In this document: in pieces, positions 1 through 9,455 of the stretch
How positions within the stretch are numbered: position 1 is the stretch's first letter
Layout of the letters: each line of letters opens with the position of its first letter
NCBI RefSeq assembly: GCF_020883495.1
Contig: NZ_CP086610.1
Span: forward strand, 2,461,501-2,525,500
Length of the DNA stretch: 64,000 nucleotides
Direction of reading: 5' to 3'
Source: Shinella zoogloeoides
GTDB lineage: Bacteria; Pseudomonadota; Alphaproteobacteria; Rhizobiales; Rhizobiaceae
Program-made: the position numbers and the translations under genes
Notes under the pieces: generated by a model
Databases searched by the model: none
Told to the model about the DNA's origin: nothing
What the model saw: only the letters and a program-made list of their open reading frames with translations

Positions 1-3000
1 CCGGACTGGACGATGGTCTCGCCCATATAGGTGTTGTTGCCGGCGAGGATCAGCGTGCCGAGGTCGCTCTTGACCAGGCCGCCGGCTCCGGTGAGGGCCG
101 AACTGATCGTGGTCGTCCAGTTGGCACCTGCCGACGTGCCGTCGCCGACGCGGATCGTGGTGTTGCCGCCCGCGCCGTTGAGTGCGACAGCATCGCCGGT
201 GACGGTCCAGCCCTGGCCGATGAACTGCATGCCGGTGGTGGAGATCGCACCGCCGCTGCCGTCGACGGTTACGGTGCCGGGGTTGTTCTGGAAGACGGCG
301 AAGTTGCCGCCCCATGCCGCGGCCGTCGCGCCAGCGGAATCTGTCCAGTTGGTCGGCCCCATGCGCCAGGTGCCGCTGCCGCCATGGATCGTGCCGTCGG
401 CGGTCGTGGTCGCGCCGTTCCAGAACTGCATGGTGGGGATCGGGCCGGGACCGCCATTGTCGACGACGAGGTTGACCTGATTGGCCATCGCCGTCTGCAC
501 GGTGGTGGTCGTGCCGGCCGGCAAGGTCGGCATCGTGCCGATGTCGAGCCCGTTGTCGGTGAGCGCGCCGGTATAGTTGACGATCCGGTAGACGCCCATG
601 CCGAAGCCGCCGGCATCGGTGACGTTCAGTGTGCCGTCGAGCGTCAGGTTGCCGTTGACCTGGAAGAGGCCCGCACCACCGGCCGCGCCGAGCGCTGCGT
701 TGATGGTCGCGCCGGAAGCGAGGACGAGATTGCCGGTGGTGAGCGTCTGGCCCTGTGCGCCCGCGAGGATGCCGCCATTGGCGACGGAGACGGTGCCGAC
801 CGTGCCGGAGCCCGTCAGCGTGCCGCCGGACATGACCGAGATGCCGCCGCCGAGCGTGCCGTTGACGCGCAGCGTGCCGGCGGCCACATCGGTTCCGCCG
901 GTGAAGGCGGCGGAGTTGCCGGTGAGCGTGGTCGTGCCGCTGCCCATCTGCCAGATGCCGCCGCTGCCCGAGATCTGACCGCCGAAGGTCAGGTCGTTCG
1001 AGCGGTTGAAGGCGAGCGTGCCGTTGTTCTGCACATTGCCGGCGATCGAGCCGGAGGTGCCGCCATTGCCGATCTGGAGCGTGCCGGCATTGATCGCCGT
1101 GCCGCCCGAATAGCTGTTGGCGCCGGTCAGGATCAGGGTACCGAGATCGTCCTTGACGAGACGGCTTGCGCCGGTGAGCGCGGAGGCGATGGTGGCGCTA
1201 TGGGCGGCATTGGTGCCGTCGCCGACGCGGATCGTGGTGTTGCCGCTCGCGCCGTTGAGCGCGACAGTATCGCCGGTGACGGTCCAGCCCTGGCCGATGA
1301 ACTGCATGCCGGTGGTGGAGATCGCGCCGCCGCTGCCGTCGACGGTCACGGTGCCGGGGTTGTTCTGGAAGATGGCGAACTGGCTGCCCCATGCCGCGGC
1401 GGTGGTGCCGTTCACATCGGTCCAGTTGGTCGGCCCCATGCGCCAGGTGCCGCTGCCGCCATGGATGGTGCCATCGGCGGTCGTCGTCGCGCCGTTCCAG
1501 AACTGCGTGTCGTTGGCCATGCCGGTGACGAGCAGGTTGACCTGATTGGCTACCGCCGTCTGCACCGTGCCGCTGGTGCCCGAGGGCATGGTGCCGACAT
1601 CGAGGCCCTGATCGTCCAGCGTGCCGCCATAGTCGAAGATGCGATAGACACCCTGACCAAAGCCGCCCGCATTGGTGACGTTAAGTGTACCGTCGAGGCG
1701 CAAGGCGGCATTCACGTTAAACAGCCCGGAGGCATTGCCGGGGGTGCCAAGCGAGACATTGATGTTTGCACCGCTCGACAAGCTGAGTTCGGAGAACGTA
1801 AGCGTATCGCCCTGAACACCGATCAAAGTGCCGCCATTATTTATCACGGCAAGTAAAATGGCGCCGTTACCGCTGAGCGTGCCATGCTCAAAGACGTCGA
1901 CATATCCATTGACGAGCGCGCCATTTTCGACGCGCAGCGTGCCGGTACCCTCGCTGCCTACGTTAAGCGAATAAAGGTTAGGGGCGCCGATGTTCCAGCG
2001 CGATCCCGCCCCGGTGACCAGCACTATGCCCGTGCCGCTCCCTCCAGCCGTCGCGGCGCCGATCGCCCCACCTTCTGTCGTGGTGAGGATGCCGCCTCCC
2101 GAAATTGTCATCGAACCAGTGCCATTGCCGCTGCCGATCCCTGCATTCTTGACATCGATAGTTGACGGGCCGTCCAAGAGGATGGTGCCGTTGCCACCGA
2201 CAGCTGTGCCAACAATGAGTGAGCCAGTCGACAAGAGTTGAGCGCCATTCTGGACCGTCAGGCTGCCGTTACCGGATAGGCCGACAGAAAGATTGTCGCC
2301 ACCGGCTAACCAGCGGGCATTAGCCCCTGACAACGTGACAGCGCCGCTGGAGCCGGATGAAACGCCGATGATGCCGCCCTGGGTTTCCAGCAACGCGCCG
2401 CTCTGGACATTCAAAATGCCGTTGCCGGCGTGGCCGACCCAGATTGGCACTACCATCGAGGACAGGCTTGCATTGTCGAACAGGTTGAGCGTGCCTGTTA
2501 CACTGGCACTCTCGCCGACAATGACCCGATTGCCCGCGCCCGCCACGTTGACTTGGGCGCGGTCGGAAATACTCAGGCTGCCATTGGCTGCTCCGCCGAC
2601 GACAAGGTTGCCGCCGGTGATCTGCCAATCGGTGCTGAGGCCCGTGACGGTCGCGGTGCCCTCATGCCCTGCGAACGAGCCGATCCGCACAGCGCCGCTG
2701 CTGATCTGTGCACCACCGCTGGCGACGAAATTCGCCGAAGTGCCGGCGGTCCCGACATGGATCTGATCGGCCAGCAGGCGGGCGTTATCCGCGATGGTGA
2801 CGCTCGCCGTTCCTTCATTGCCGACCGTCAGCACGCCGCCGGTGGCGTTCCATTCCGACTGATCGCCGGTGATGAGGACGGTGCCGCTGCCGCCTGCGTC
2901 CTGTCCGATGATGCCGCCCCAGGACCGGACCCTGCCCAGGTTCTCCACCGTGAGCGTACCGTCGCCATACTGCCCGACGACGAAGGTGCCGAGCGCCTCG

Positions 3001-4688
3001 AGCCTGGAATTGCCGCCGGTGACGGTGATGGTGCCGGTGGCGCCTAAGTCGAAGCCGGCGCGCACGATGCTGGCGCGGGCAAGGCCGCCATTGTCGATCG
3101 TCAGCGCGCCTGCGCCGGACGAGCCGACATTGATGGCGCGGGTTGCTGTGAGACCGGATGTCGCGCCGGTAACCCGCACGGTTCCGGTCGTGCCGGCGTT
3201 GAACCCGATATTGACGTCGTTGCTGAGGGTGGCGAAGCCGTTGTTCTGGATGGTGACTGTCGCGGAACCGCTTCCGCTGGCATCGAGGTTGAGATCGCGG
3301 GCATTGAAGGCGCCGTTGAATCCGACCGTGAGGCTGCCGTCGCCGTTGGCGCCACCCAACCAGACATCGCCGTTCTGGGCGTTCCAGATGGACTGAACCG
3401 ATCCGGCCGTGCCGATGTTGACCACGCCCGTGCCGCCATTGCCGACGTAGCCTCCGGTGGTCAGCAAGACGCCACCCGTGTCGATGTTCACCGTGCCGGT
3501 GCCGAAATCACCGACATTGAGCACGCCCGTGCTGTCCCAATAGCCTCTGTTCGAAACTGTCAGTGTTCCGACGCCCCCGGCGGGCGAGCCGACCTGAATG
3601 GCGCCACTGTTGACGATCGCCTCATTGGTCAGCGTCATCGTGCCGGTGCCGTCGCGCCCGACGGCGAAGGCGCCGCTATTGGCCCAATGCGTGCCGACGC
3701 CCGAAACCGTGGCCGTGCCGACGCCGCCGGTATTGCGCCCGATCGTCGCCTGCGCGCTCGTCATCTGCGCGCCACCTGACAGAGAGAGCGTGCCGGTGCC
3801 GGCAGCGCCGATGGTCACTGCTGTCCCGACGTCCCATTCGGCACCGCTGGTCAGCGAAACCGAGCCGTTCGAGCCGGCCTGTTGGCCAACGATCGCCGAG
3901 GTGCTGTCGATCTTGCCACCATTGCTTGCGGTGATCGTGCCCGTGCCCAAACGTCCAACGATGAGGGATTCCGAACTGAACAGCGAGCCAGCGCCATCGA
4001 CGGTGAGCAAGCCGGTGCCTTGCTCATAGAAACCCAGTGTTGCAATCTGCGACGTCACCGTGCCCGTGGACGCGATATTCAGCGTCCCGTCGCCCTGATA
4101 GCCCACGAACAGTTCGCGAGAATTGTTCCAGGTGCCGCCCGTCGTGACGTTGACGGTTCCCTTGCCGCCTTCGCGGTTGCTCAGATAGCCGTCCTGACTG
4201 GTCACGAGACCGCCGTCGGACAGGTTGAGGGTGCCGGTGCCGAGAAAACCGAGTTCCAGGTAATTGGCCAGATTCAACTGGCTCCCGCCGCCGGTGATCG
4301 TCACCGTGCCCGAGCTTGCGTCGTTAAAGCCGATCTCCATGGCGTCGGACGAATTGAGCTTGGCGCCATTACGGATCGTCAGGTTGGCACCGCTACCGTC
4401 CTTGCCGACCCAGATTCTGCCGATGTTGTGCGTGCCGCCGGTGATGATCGGCCAACCGGCCCCTTCATTGTCGATGGTGACGTCGCCGCCGGCGGGCACC
4501 GCTCCGCCCTGCCAGTTGCCGGCCGTCGCCCAGTTGGTCGATAGCGTGCCGGTCCATTCCTGCGCATGAAGCGTGGCCGGCATGGCGACGGCGAGAACGA
4601 CAAAGGAGGACGAGCATAGCCACTTCCTGAAGGAATGCCCGATGCGCGGACGGTGTTCTTTGGTCAATTCGGAAGCGGCCTTTTTCAT
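1..4688 (-). CDS. T5SS-repeat autotransporter-like adhesin, 3' end outside window
   Basis: The reading frame is open from the ATG at 4688 to the window edge, at least 1,562 codons, and no stop is reached. The first ~43 residues look like a long Sec signal peptide (basic start, hydrophobic SSFVVLAVAMPAT, then LHAQ). The next ~900 residues are many copies of a ~40-residue Gly/Thr/Ser repeat (patterns such as VGxxGTGTLTL and GGxLxSxxxxIG), typical of T5SS/PEP-CTERM-associated repeats. The distal part has autotransporter beta-strand repeats (GTLILAGNNTYMGET near base 30). The product is probably exported and displayed on the surface; the C-terminal barrel that would prove type V secretion is not visible. 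Two segments about 93% alike lie 1,077 bp apart (about 140-430 and 1218-1505). The many plus-strand frames here are antisense shadows. Confidence 0.85.
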   Translation of the reverse strand, partial: MKKAASELTKEHRPRIGHSFRKWLCSSSFVVLAVAMPATLHAQEWTGTLSTNWATAGNWQGGAVPAGGDVTIDNEGAGWPIITGGTHNIGRIWVGKDGSGANLTIRNGAKLNSSDAMEIGFNDASSGTVTITGGGSQLNLANYLELGFLGTGTLNLSDGGLVTSQDGYLSNREGGKGTVNVTTGGTWNNSRELFVGYQGDGTLNIASTGTVTSQIATLGFYEQGTGLLTVDGAGSLFSSESLIVGRLGTGTITASNGGKIDSTSAIVGQQAGSNGSVSLTSGAEWDVGTAVTIGAAGTGTLSLSGGAQMTSAQATIGRNTGGVGTATVSGVGTHWANSGAFAVGRDGTGTMTLTNEAIVNSGAIQVGSPAGGVGTLTVSNRGYWDSTGVLNVGDFGTGTVNIDTGGVLLTTGGYVGNGGTGVVNIGTAGSVQSIWNAQNGDVWLGGANGDGSLTVGFNGAFNARDLNLDASGSGSATVTIQNNGFATLSNDVNIGFNAGTTGTVRVTGATSGLTATRAINVGSSGAGALTIDNGGLARASIVRAGFDLGATGTITVTGGNSRLEALGTFVVGQYGDGTLTVENLGRVRSWGGIIGQDAGGSGTVLITGDQSEWNATGGVLTVGNEGTASVTIADNARLLADQIHVGTAGTSANFVASGGAQISSGAVRIGSFAGHEGTATVTGLSTDWQITGGNLVVGGAANGSLSISDRAQVNVAGAGNRVIVGESASVTGTLNLFDNASLSSMVVPIWVGHAGNGILNVQSGALLETQGGIIGVSSGSSGAVTLSGANARWLAGGDNLSVGLSGNGSLTVQNGAQLLSTGSLIVGTAVGGNGTILLDGPSTIDVKNAGIGSGNGTGSMTISGGGILTTTEGGAIGAATAGGSGTGIVLVTGAGSRWNIGAPNLYSLNVGSEGTGTLRVENGALVNGYVDVFEHGTLSGNGAILLAVINNGGTLIGVQGDTLTFSELSLSSGANINVSLGTPGNASGLFNVNAALRLDGTLNVTNAGGFGQGVYRIFDYGGTLDDQGLDVGTMPSGTSGTVQTAVANQVNLLVTGMANDTQFWNGATTTADGTIHGGSGTWRMGPTNWTDVNGTTAAAWGSQFAIFQNNPGTVTVDGSGGAISTTGMQFIGQGWTVTGDTVALNGASGNTTIRVGDGTNAAHSATIASALTGASRLVKDDLGTLILTGANSYSGGTAINAGTLQIGNGGTSGSIAGNVQNNGTLAFNRSNDLTFGGQISGSGGIWQMGSGTTTLTGNSAAFTGGTDVAAGTLRVNGTLGGGISVMSGGTLTGSGTVGTVSVANGGILAGAQGQTLTTGNLVLASGATINAALGAAGGAGLFQVNGNLTLDGTLNVTDAGGFGMGVYRIVNYTGALTDNGLDIGTMPTLPAGTTTTVQTAMANQVNLVVDNGGPGPIPTMQFWNGATTTADGTIHGGSGTWRMGPTNWTDSAGATAAAWGGNFAVFQNNPGTVTVDGSGGAISTTGMQFIGQGWTVTGDAVALNGAGGNTTIRVGDGTSAGANWTTTISSALTGAGGLVKSDLGTLILAGNNTYMGETIVQS

Positions 4689-4943
4689 CTTGTCCCCTAA
4701 AGTAAAACGAAGAACGCGACGGCGAGTCGCGCCCTGATAGATGTCTTGGCTTGCACTCCTGAACGATGAGAGGGTTCCGCGTCTCGCCACCAGAGGAACA
4801 GGCATTGACGCAGGAGGAACCAGAGCCGAAAAAGGCCCTCCATGTGCCGAAAATGCCGCACGAAATCTGGCATTTGGCGAGAAAGAGTTTGATCGGAGCG
4901 GCGGCTTTGCCTTACCCTTTTGAGGAACCGGCAAGGGGGTGCC

Positions 4944-5918
4944 ATGGACACTGAAGACAATGCGGCAGCAGCGCCATCGATAAGTTTCTCGGTGAACGAT
5001 ATTCCCGGCAAGAACCGTCGCGGCGCTATTCGTGACTATTTATCCGAGATGATGCATGTAGAAGTCGAGCCGGCGGATCTCGACATACCATTTCAATACA
5101 GTGCGGACTTACGCTTCCTGCCCGATGTGAGTTTCGGGCATGCGTTCTCGTCCGCGGTGGTGACGCATCGCACCCGCCAGCTCCTCAAGGACGCGCAGGA
5201 TGACCTGATGCTGGTGATGCCCGAGGCGCGCATGACGATCCTGATGCCCAACCGGGACGATCTTGTGATCGAGCCCGGAGGAGCGGCGCTGGTATCGCAG
5301 GCGCGCGAGATGCGCCTGGTTCATCACGAGACGGCGGCGAGCTGGGCGGTACGCATGCCGCACCGGAACATGGCGCGAATGCTGGTGGGGCTCAGTGCCG
5401 CGCCGGTGCTGGCATTGCCGCAGGGCACGCCGATGCTGGAGGTCCTGCGCCGGTTCCGGCGCGTGCTTGATGGCGATCCTCTCAGGCATGTCGCGGAGCG
5501 GGAGCTGACCTCGCGGCAATTGCAGGAAATCATCGCCGGCACGATCAGGCATTCGGCGGGTTATGTCGGCGAGGCGGAAGAGAATGGCCTGCTCGCCGTG
5601 CGGCTGAGAACGGTCAAGGCCGACATCGACGATAATCTCGGCAACATCCATCTCAACCTGGAATGGATCGCTGCGCGGCAGAAAGTATCGTCCCGTTATG
5701 TGCGCAAGCTGTTCGAACGGGAGGGAACGAGCTTTTCCGATCACCTGCGCAAGACGCGGCTCGCACGCGTCTATTCGATGCTGATCGACCCCCGCAACAG
5801 CGGCCGGACCATCAATTCGATCGCGCACGAATGCGGCTTTCCCGAAGCCTCGTCGATGAACCGCGCCTTCCGGGAAGAATATGGAATGACCCCGAGCGAC
5901 GTACGCGGGCGAAACTAG
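4944..5918 (+). CDS. AraC-family transcriptional regulator
   Basis: This 324-residue protein has an N-terminal ~200-residue sensing region of the AraC_binding_2 type and a C-terminal double helix-turn-helix (WIAARQKVSSRYVRKLFE, then NSIAHECGFPEASSMNRAFR and GMTPSDVRG), the usual AraC/XylS arrangement. The start at 4944 is preferred over an in-frame codon at 4920 because AAGGGGGT lies just upstream. It is transcribed divergently from the giant adhesin, with 255 bp between the two starts that must hold both promoters, so control of the adhesin is a reasonable but untested guess. The ligand cannot be deduced. Confidence 0.85.
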   Translation: MDTEDNAAAAPSISFSVNDIPGKNRRGAIRDYLSEMMHVEVEPADLDIPFQYSADLRFLPDVSFGHAFSSAVVTHRTRQLLKDAQDDLMLVMPEARMTILMPNRDDLVIEPGGAALVSQAREMRLVHHETAASWAVRMPHRNMARMLVGLSAAPVLALPQGTPMLEVLRRFRRVLDGDPLRHVAERELTSRQLQEIIAGTIRHSAGYVGEAEENGLLAVRLRTVKADIDDNLGNIHLNLEWIAARQKVSSRYVRKLFEREGTSFSDHLRKTRLARVYSMLIDPRNSGRTINSIAHECGFPEASSMNRAFREEYGMTPSDVRGRN

Positions 5919-6391
5919 TCCGCGTCTCCCATCTGCTTGAGGCGGTCACGGTATCTGCCGGACGCGCGTCGCAGCGTCGTGGGCGAAAGAAAGGCAGCAT
6001 GCAGTATCAGCAGAATCATACCGAGGCCGCCGAAGAGCGCGGCAGTGAAATAACGCCCCCAGAAGCCGTCAATCACGGCCTTGTCCGGGACTACCGGATC
6101 ATAGAGCACCGGAACCGGGGCCCCGCGGTCATAGGCCGGCGGGTTAGTCGAGACGGGCTCGACGAAACGGTGCATGGCGCCGCCTGCGTCCCTGAACTCC
6201 ACGACGGCGGCGAAGACGGTGCGCGTGGGAAAGCCCGGTCGCCTGTCCTGCACCAGATCGATGACGACGCCATCCGCGTGGGACGCCGAAAGCCCGAAGG
6301 CGATCTGGTCTATGGCCTGGTAGCCGGCAAAGGCGAGCATGGCGAGGCCAAGGATGAGGACGAGACGGCCCATGAGCCGGAATATGGTCAA
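5915..6391 (-). CDS. DUF3592 membrane protein
   Basis: This 158-residue protein has one hydrophobic helix near the N-terminus (MGRLVLILGLAMLAFAGY) and a second near the C-terminus (YFTAALFGGLGMILLILHAA). The ~80-residue soluble segment between them is beta-rich (GVVIDLVQDRR, FPTRTVFAAVVEFRD, PVPVLYDP). This is the layout of DUF3592 proteins, whose function is unknown. It overlaps the AraC gene end by four bases tail to tail. The start is probably TTG at 6391 with AGGAGAGG upstream; an ATG at 6373 is possible. It lies head to head with another DUF3592 gene at 6525. Confidence 0.75.
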   Translation of the reverse strand: MTIFRLMGRLVLILGLAMLAFAGYQAIDQIAFGLSASHADGVVIDLVQDRRPGFPTRTVFAAVVEFRDAGGAMHRFVEPVSTNPPAYDRGAPVPVLYDPVVPDKAVIDGFWGRYFTAALFGGLGMILLILHAAFLSPTTLRRASGRYRDRLKQMGDAD

Positions 6392-6524
6392 GCGCGTCGT
6401 CCTCTCCTGAAGGTATTGCCGATCCTGTCCGTTGCGCGCCGGTCGAGTCGCCGACGCTGTTCCTCTCCGCTATCAGGATGGGCGGCGCTTGTGGAGATAC
6501 CCGCATTTTTTTCGACGGTGATGC

Positions 6525-7028
6525 ATGCCCTGGTGGTCTAGCATTACATCGCGGATCAACGCGCCCAATGTTCTGGCGCTCTACGGTATCGGCATGGTGA
6601 TCTGGGGCACCGGATGGGTCGTCTGGTCGCTGATCGAGACAATCCCGCCGCAATCCTGGCCGGTCACGCAGGGCGAGGTGGTTCGGGCCTACTATGTCAC
6701 GGAGCCGTTCAGCACCAAGTTCGAGAGCGGCTATATCTATGTTCCCGTCATCCGGCATCGCTATGCTATCGGCAGCCAGAACTACAGGTCTGACACGACC
6801 TGGACCGGCAAGCGCGTGACATATCGCATTCTGGCGGAGACGGAGGCTTTCCTTGCGCGCTACCCCGCTGGCTCCAGGATCGCCGTCCGATATGATCCGG
6901 CAGCGCCGGAGCGCTCGACGCTGTTTGTCGAAACCGACTACGCGATGCTCGGAACGGCGGGCATGGGGCTTTTTCTCTTCCTGCTGAGTTGCCTGATGCG
7001 CTGGCCGGGAAAGCAAGAGGAGCCTTGA
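6525..7028 (+). CDS. DUF3592 membrane protein
   Basis: This 167-residue protein starts with a membrane segment (VLALYGIGMVIWGTGWVVWSL). It has a central extracytoplasmic-type region with the DUF3592 signature elements VTQGEVVRAYYVTE, YVPVIRHRYAIGSQNYRSD and AVRYDPAAPERS, and a final membrane helix (GTAGMGLFLFLLSCLM). It is similar in organisation to the divergent gene at 5915-6391, so the two are probably distant paralogues. Function is unknown. It is the last gene before the mobilisation block and converges with the relaxase gene. Confidence 0.75.
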   Translation: MPWWSSITSRINAPNVLALYGIGMVIWGTGWVVWSLIETIPPQSWPVTQGEVVRAYYVTEPFSTKFESGYIYVPVIRHRYAIGSQNYRSDTTWTGKRVTYRILAETEAFLARYPAGSRIAVRYDPAAPERSTLFVETDYAMLGTAGMGLFLFLLSCLMRWPGKQEEP

Positions 7029-7078
7029 ACCGGCCGTTGCCTGCGAAGCTGCAGGAGCTTTTCTTCCAGTGTCGCGGA

Positions 7079-9142
7079 TCAAATCCCGAGCCCACGCTGC
7101 CGGCCCAGCTGCCATGAGACTGATCCGCCCTGAACGACGCCACTGACCTCACGGCCAAGCTGGCGGTCGATGACCGGCCGCCACGGGACAAGGGTGAACT
7201 CGTGGCTCTGCTCGACCATGGCGAACTTTCCGCTCGATAGCTGCACGGTCCCGGTGAACTTGCCGGAGACGGTCTCGCCATCGGCGGCGGCGCGGAACGG
7301 CAGGCCCTTGGTCGCCGCCAGCTCGCCGCCGACGCGGGCAAGTTCGCGCTCGCGCAGCTTGGCCAGAAGGTTGCGCCGATAGGCGATACTGCCATTAGGC
7401 TGACGGGCCGCATCGCCCCGGTCGATATGATGCTCGCGGCGACGATCCATCGCGTCGCGCACCTCCCGGCCAAAGCCGGCGGGCGCGAGGTCCGATGTCT
7501 CCGCCGAGACCAAGCGGCGGTCGAGCCAGGTCGCGCCGTCCGCGCCGATCTGCTGTTCGAGGCGCGCGGTCGCGAGGATGCGGATATTGGCCTGCCGGTT
7601 TCGGCCCGCGTCATAAGCGGCGGCGCGCGCCTCATAGTCCTGCGGGATGCGCCATTGGTCGGCGTCGATCCGCTCGGCGATCCCGGCGCGGCGTAGCGCC
7701 TCCAGCCGCCGCACATGCGCATCGACATAGTCGTCATAGTCGCCGCCCGGCACGCGACCCTCGAACTTCGCCTGTTCGAAATGCCGGCTCGGCCGATAGA
7801 TGCCGCCTTCGGCAATCGTCGCGATGGTGCGATCTGACGGCCGGCTCGCGGTGTCGGGCGGGCCGATCTCGACGACGCTGCCGATCCGGGCGTCGGCAAC
7901 GCGGGTCGGGTCGATGCCGGCGACATGGTGCGTGCGTCCGTCGATGCCGTCCACCACCACGGTCAGGTTCTCACCCAGCTCGTCGGTCAGATATTTGTCG
8001 ATGACGCGGCCGGTGATCGGGACTTCCGGCGCGGCGTCGTGAATCTGGAAGGTCATGGGGTCACGGTCCAGCCCGTCGGCCTTTAGCGCCTTGTGCATGT
8101 TGCGGATGATGTCTCCACGCTCGCCCAACTCGCGCAGCGCCGGTTCCATCCGCTCGCCGAGTTCCCAGACGCCCGTCGCGTGCTCCGTGGCGAGGCCCAT
8201 CTTCTCCAGCTTGGCGAGGCGGCGCAGGCGCAGCGTCCGGTTGAACTGGCGCTTGGGATCGGTGGGCTCATGGCGCAGATCGAGAAAGCGGTCCTCGGCT
8301 TCCTCAGTCATGGCGCGGTCGATGCGGGTGAAGCGGTCTTGGTCGATCTCAGTCGAGAGCTTGCGGCTCTGCTCGATCTCGGTGACGGGACCGAGTTCGA
8401 GCGTGGCAAGATCGCTCGCCCGCTCGCGGATGCCGTTGGCGAGATAGGCGCCGTTGATGACGAGGTTTTCGCCCAGCTCGTCCTTGCCGCGCACGATGAC
8501 GTGGACATGCGGGTGGCCGGTGTTGTGGTGATTGACGGCGACCCAATCGAGCCGGGTGCCGAGATCGGTTTCGACCTGGCTCATGAGGTCTCGCGTGTAG
8601 GCCGTGAGATCGGACAGGTCCGCGCCGTCCTCGGGTGAGACGATGAACCGGAACTGGTGGCGATCGTCCACGCCGCGCTCGACGAAGGCGGTCCCGTCGG
8701 CTCGGTCCTCGGTCGCGGAATAGAGCTGGCCGCGCTCGCCGTCGCGCGAGGTGCCGTCGCGCTGGATGTAGCGCAGATGGGCGGCGGATTTCCCGTTCTT
8801 GCCCGCGCCCTGAACGTAGCGGGTTTTGACGATGACGCGGCGCTGGCCGGGCGCGCTGTGCTTCCATCCGCCCGAAAGGGTTCTAGCACGCACGAAGGCT
8901 GCGCCGCGTCCCCGTTTTAGGCCCGGCCCCCTGGCAGAGCGCGCGGCCTTGCCGCCCTTCGCGGCCGCCACCGATCTCAAACGAGACGACGTTGACGACG
9001 ATGACCGCGACGGGCTGTTGCTCTGCTGGCGCGCGATCTTCTTCGCCTGGGTGAGAAAGCTCTTGGCCTTGCCGAGCTTCGGCGTGTCGGCGCGGATGCG
9101 GCCGGGCTTCGGCCGGAAACGAAATTCGTCGTCGGCGCTCAA
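7079..9142 (-). CDS. Relaxase/mobilisation nuclease with DUF3363 domain
   Basis: This 687-residue protein has a basic, low-complexity first ~100 residues, then a relaxase domain whose metal-binding histidines are in NHHNTGHPHVHVIV at about residues 200-213. A long DUF3363-type C-terminal region follows. Such relaxases nick the transfer origin and lead the strand through the conjugation pore. The start is TTG at 9142 with GGAGG upstream. In related elements the gene is followed by a traG/virD4 coupling gene and trb genes; here the next gene downstream is an unrelated DUF3592 gene on the other strand, so the transfer module stops at this point. Confidence 0.88.
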   Translation of the reverse strand: MSADDEFRFRPKPGRIRADTPKLGKAKSFLTQAKKIARQQSNSPSRSSSSTSSRLRSVAAAKGGKAARSARGPGLKRGRGAAFVRARTLSGGWKHSAPGQRRVIVKTRYVQGAGKNGKSAAHLRYIQRDGTSRDGERGQLYSATEDRADGTAFVERGVDDRHQFRFIVSPEDGADLSDLTAYTRDLMSQVETDLGTRLDWVAVNHHNTGHPHVHVIVRGKDELGENLVINGAYLANGIRERASDLATLELGPVTEIEQSRKLSTEIDQDRFTRIDRAMTEEAEDRFLDLRHEPTDPKRQFNRTLRLRRLAKLEKMGLATEHATGVWELGERMEPALRELGERGDIIRNMHKALKADGLDRDPMTFQIHDAAPEVPITGRVIDKYLTDELGENLTVVVDGIDGRTHHVAGIDPTRVADARIGSVVEIGPPDTASRPSDRTIATIAEGGIYRPSRHFEQAKFEGRVPGGDYDDYVDAHVRRLEALRRAGIAERIDADQWRIPQDYEARAAAYDAGRNRQANIRILATARLEQQIGADGATWLDRRLVSAETSDLAPAGFGREVRDAMDRRREHHIDRGDAARQPNGSIAYRRNLLAKLRERELARVGGELAATKGLPFRAAADGETVSGKFTGTVQLSSGKFAMVEQSHEFTLVPWRPVIDRQLGREVSGVVQGGSVSWQLGRQRGLGI

Positions 9143-9455
9143 GGACGCGCCTCCGGCCCAACCTGCGGAAAACCGCCCGATTTCGGGCTATGGTGCCGGT
9201 CGAAACCCTGCAAAGCCAACGCTTTGCGCGAACACGCGGCACGCGGGCTCGAAAAGCAAGGTGCCGGAAACGGCGCTCCAAAACAGTGTGCAGACAAGGG
9301 CTTGCCCCGAAACCGCCGCCGCATGGTGCCGGTTTCCTTTATCTTGCCCTCCGCCTTCTCCGACCTTTCCTCCCTTCCGACCGGGAATGCAGCCAGGCGC
9401 GACCCTGCCTGACTGTACACCGGAACCAGCGCAAGCGGACGGGGGAACGCCATGC
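9143..9455. other. Intergenic stretch between transglycosylase and relaxase genes
   Basis: No supported gene is seen here. The short frames on both strands show no recognisable domains. The region must carry the translation signals of the relaxase gene and could hold a transfer origin, because oriT sites usually lie next to relaxase genes, but I cannot point to a nick-site motif. Confidence 0.4.

Noticed and set aside
384..3396. Long plus-strand frames opposite the adhesin
   Set aside because: They are antisense to a repeat-rich GC-biased gene, have no start signals or family features, and the minus frame reads continuous beta-repeat motifs.
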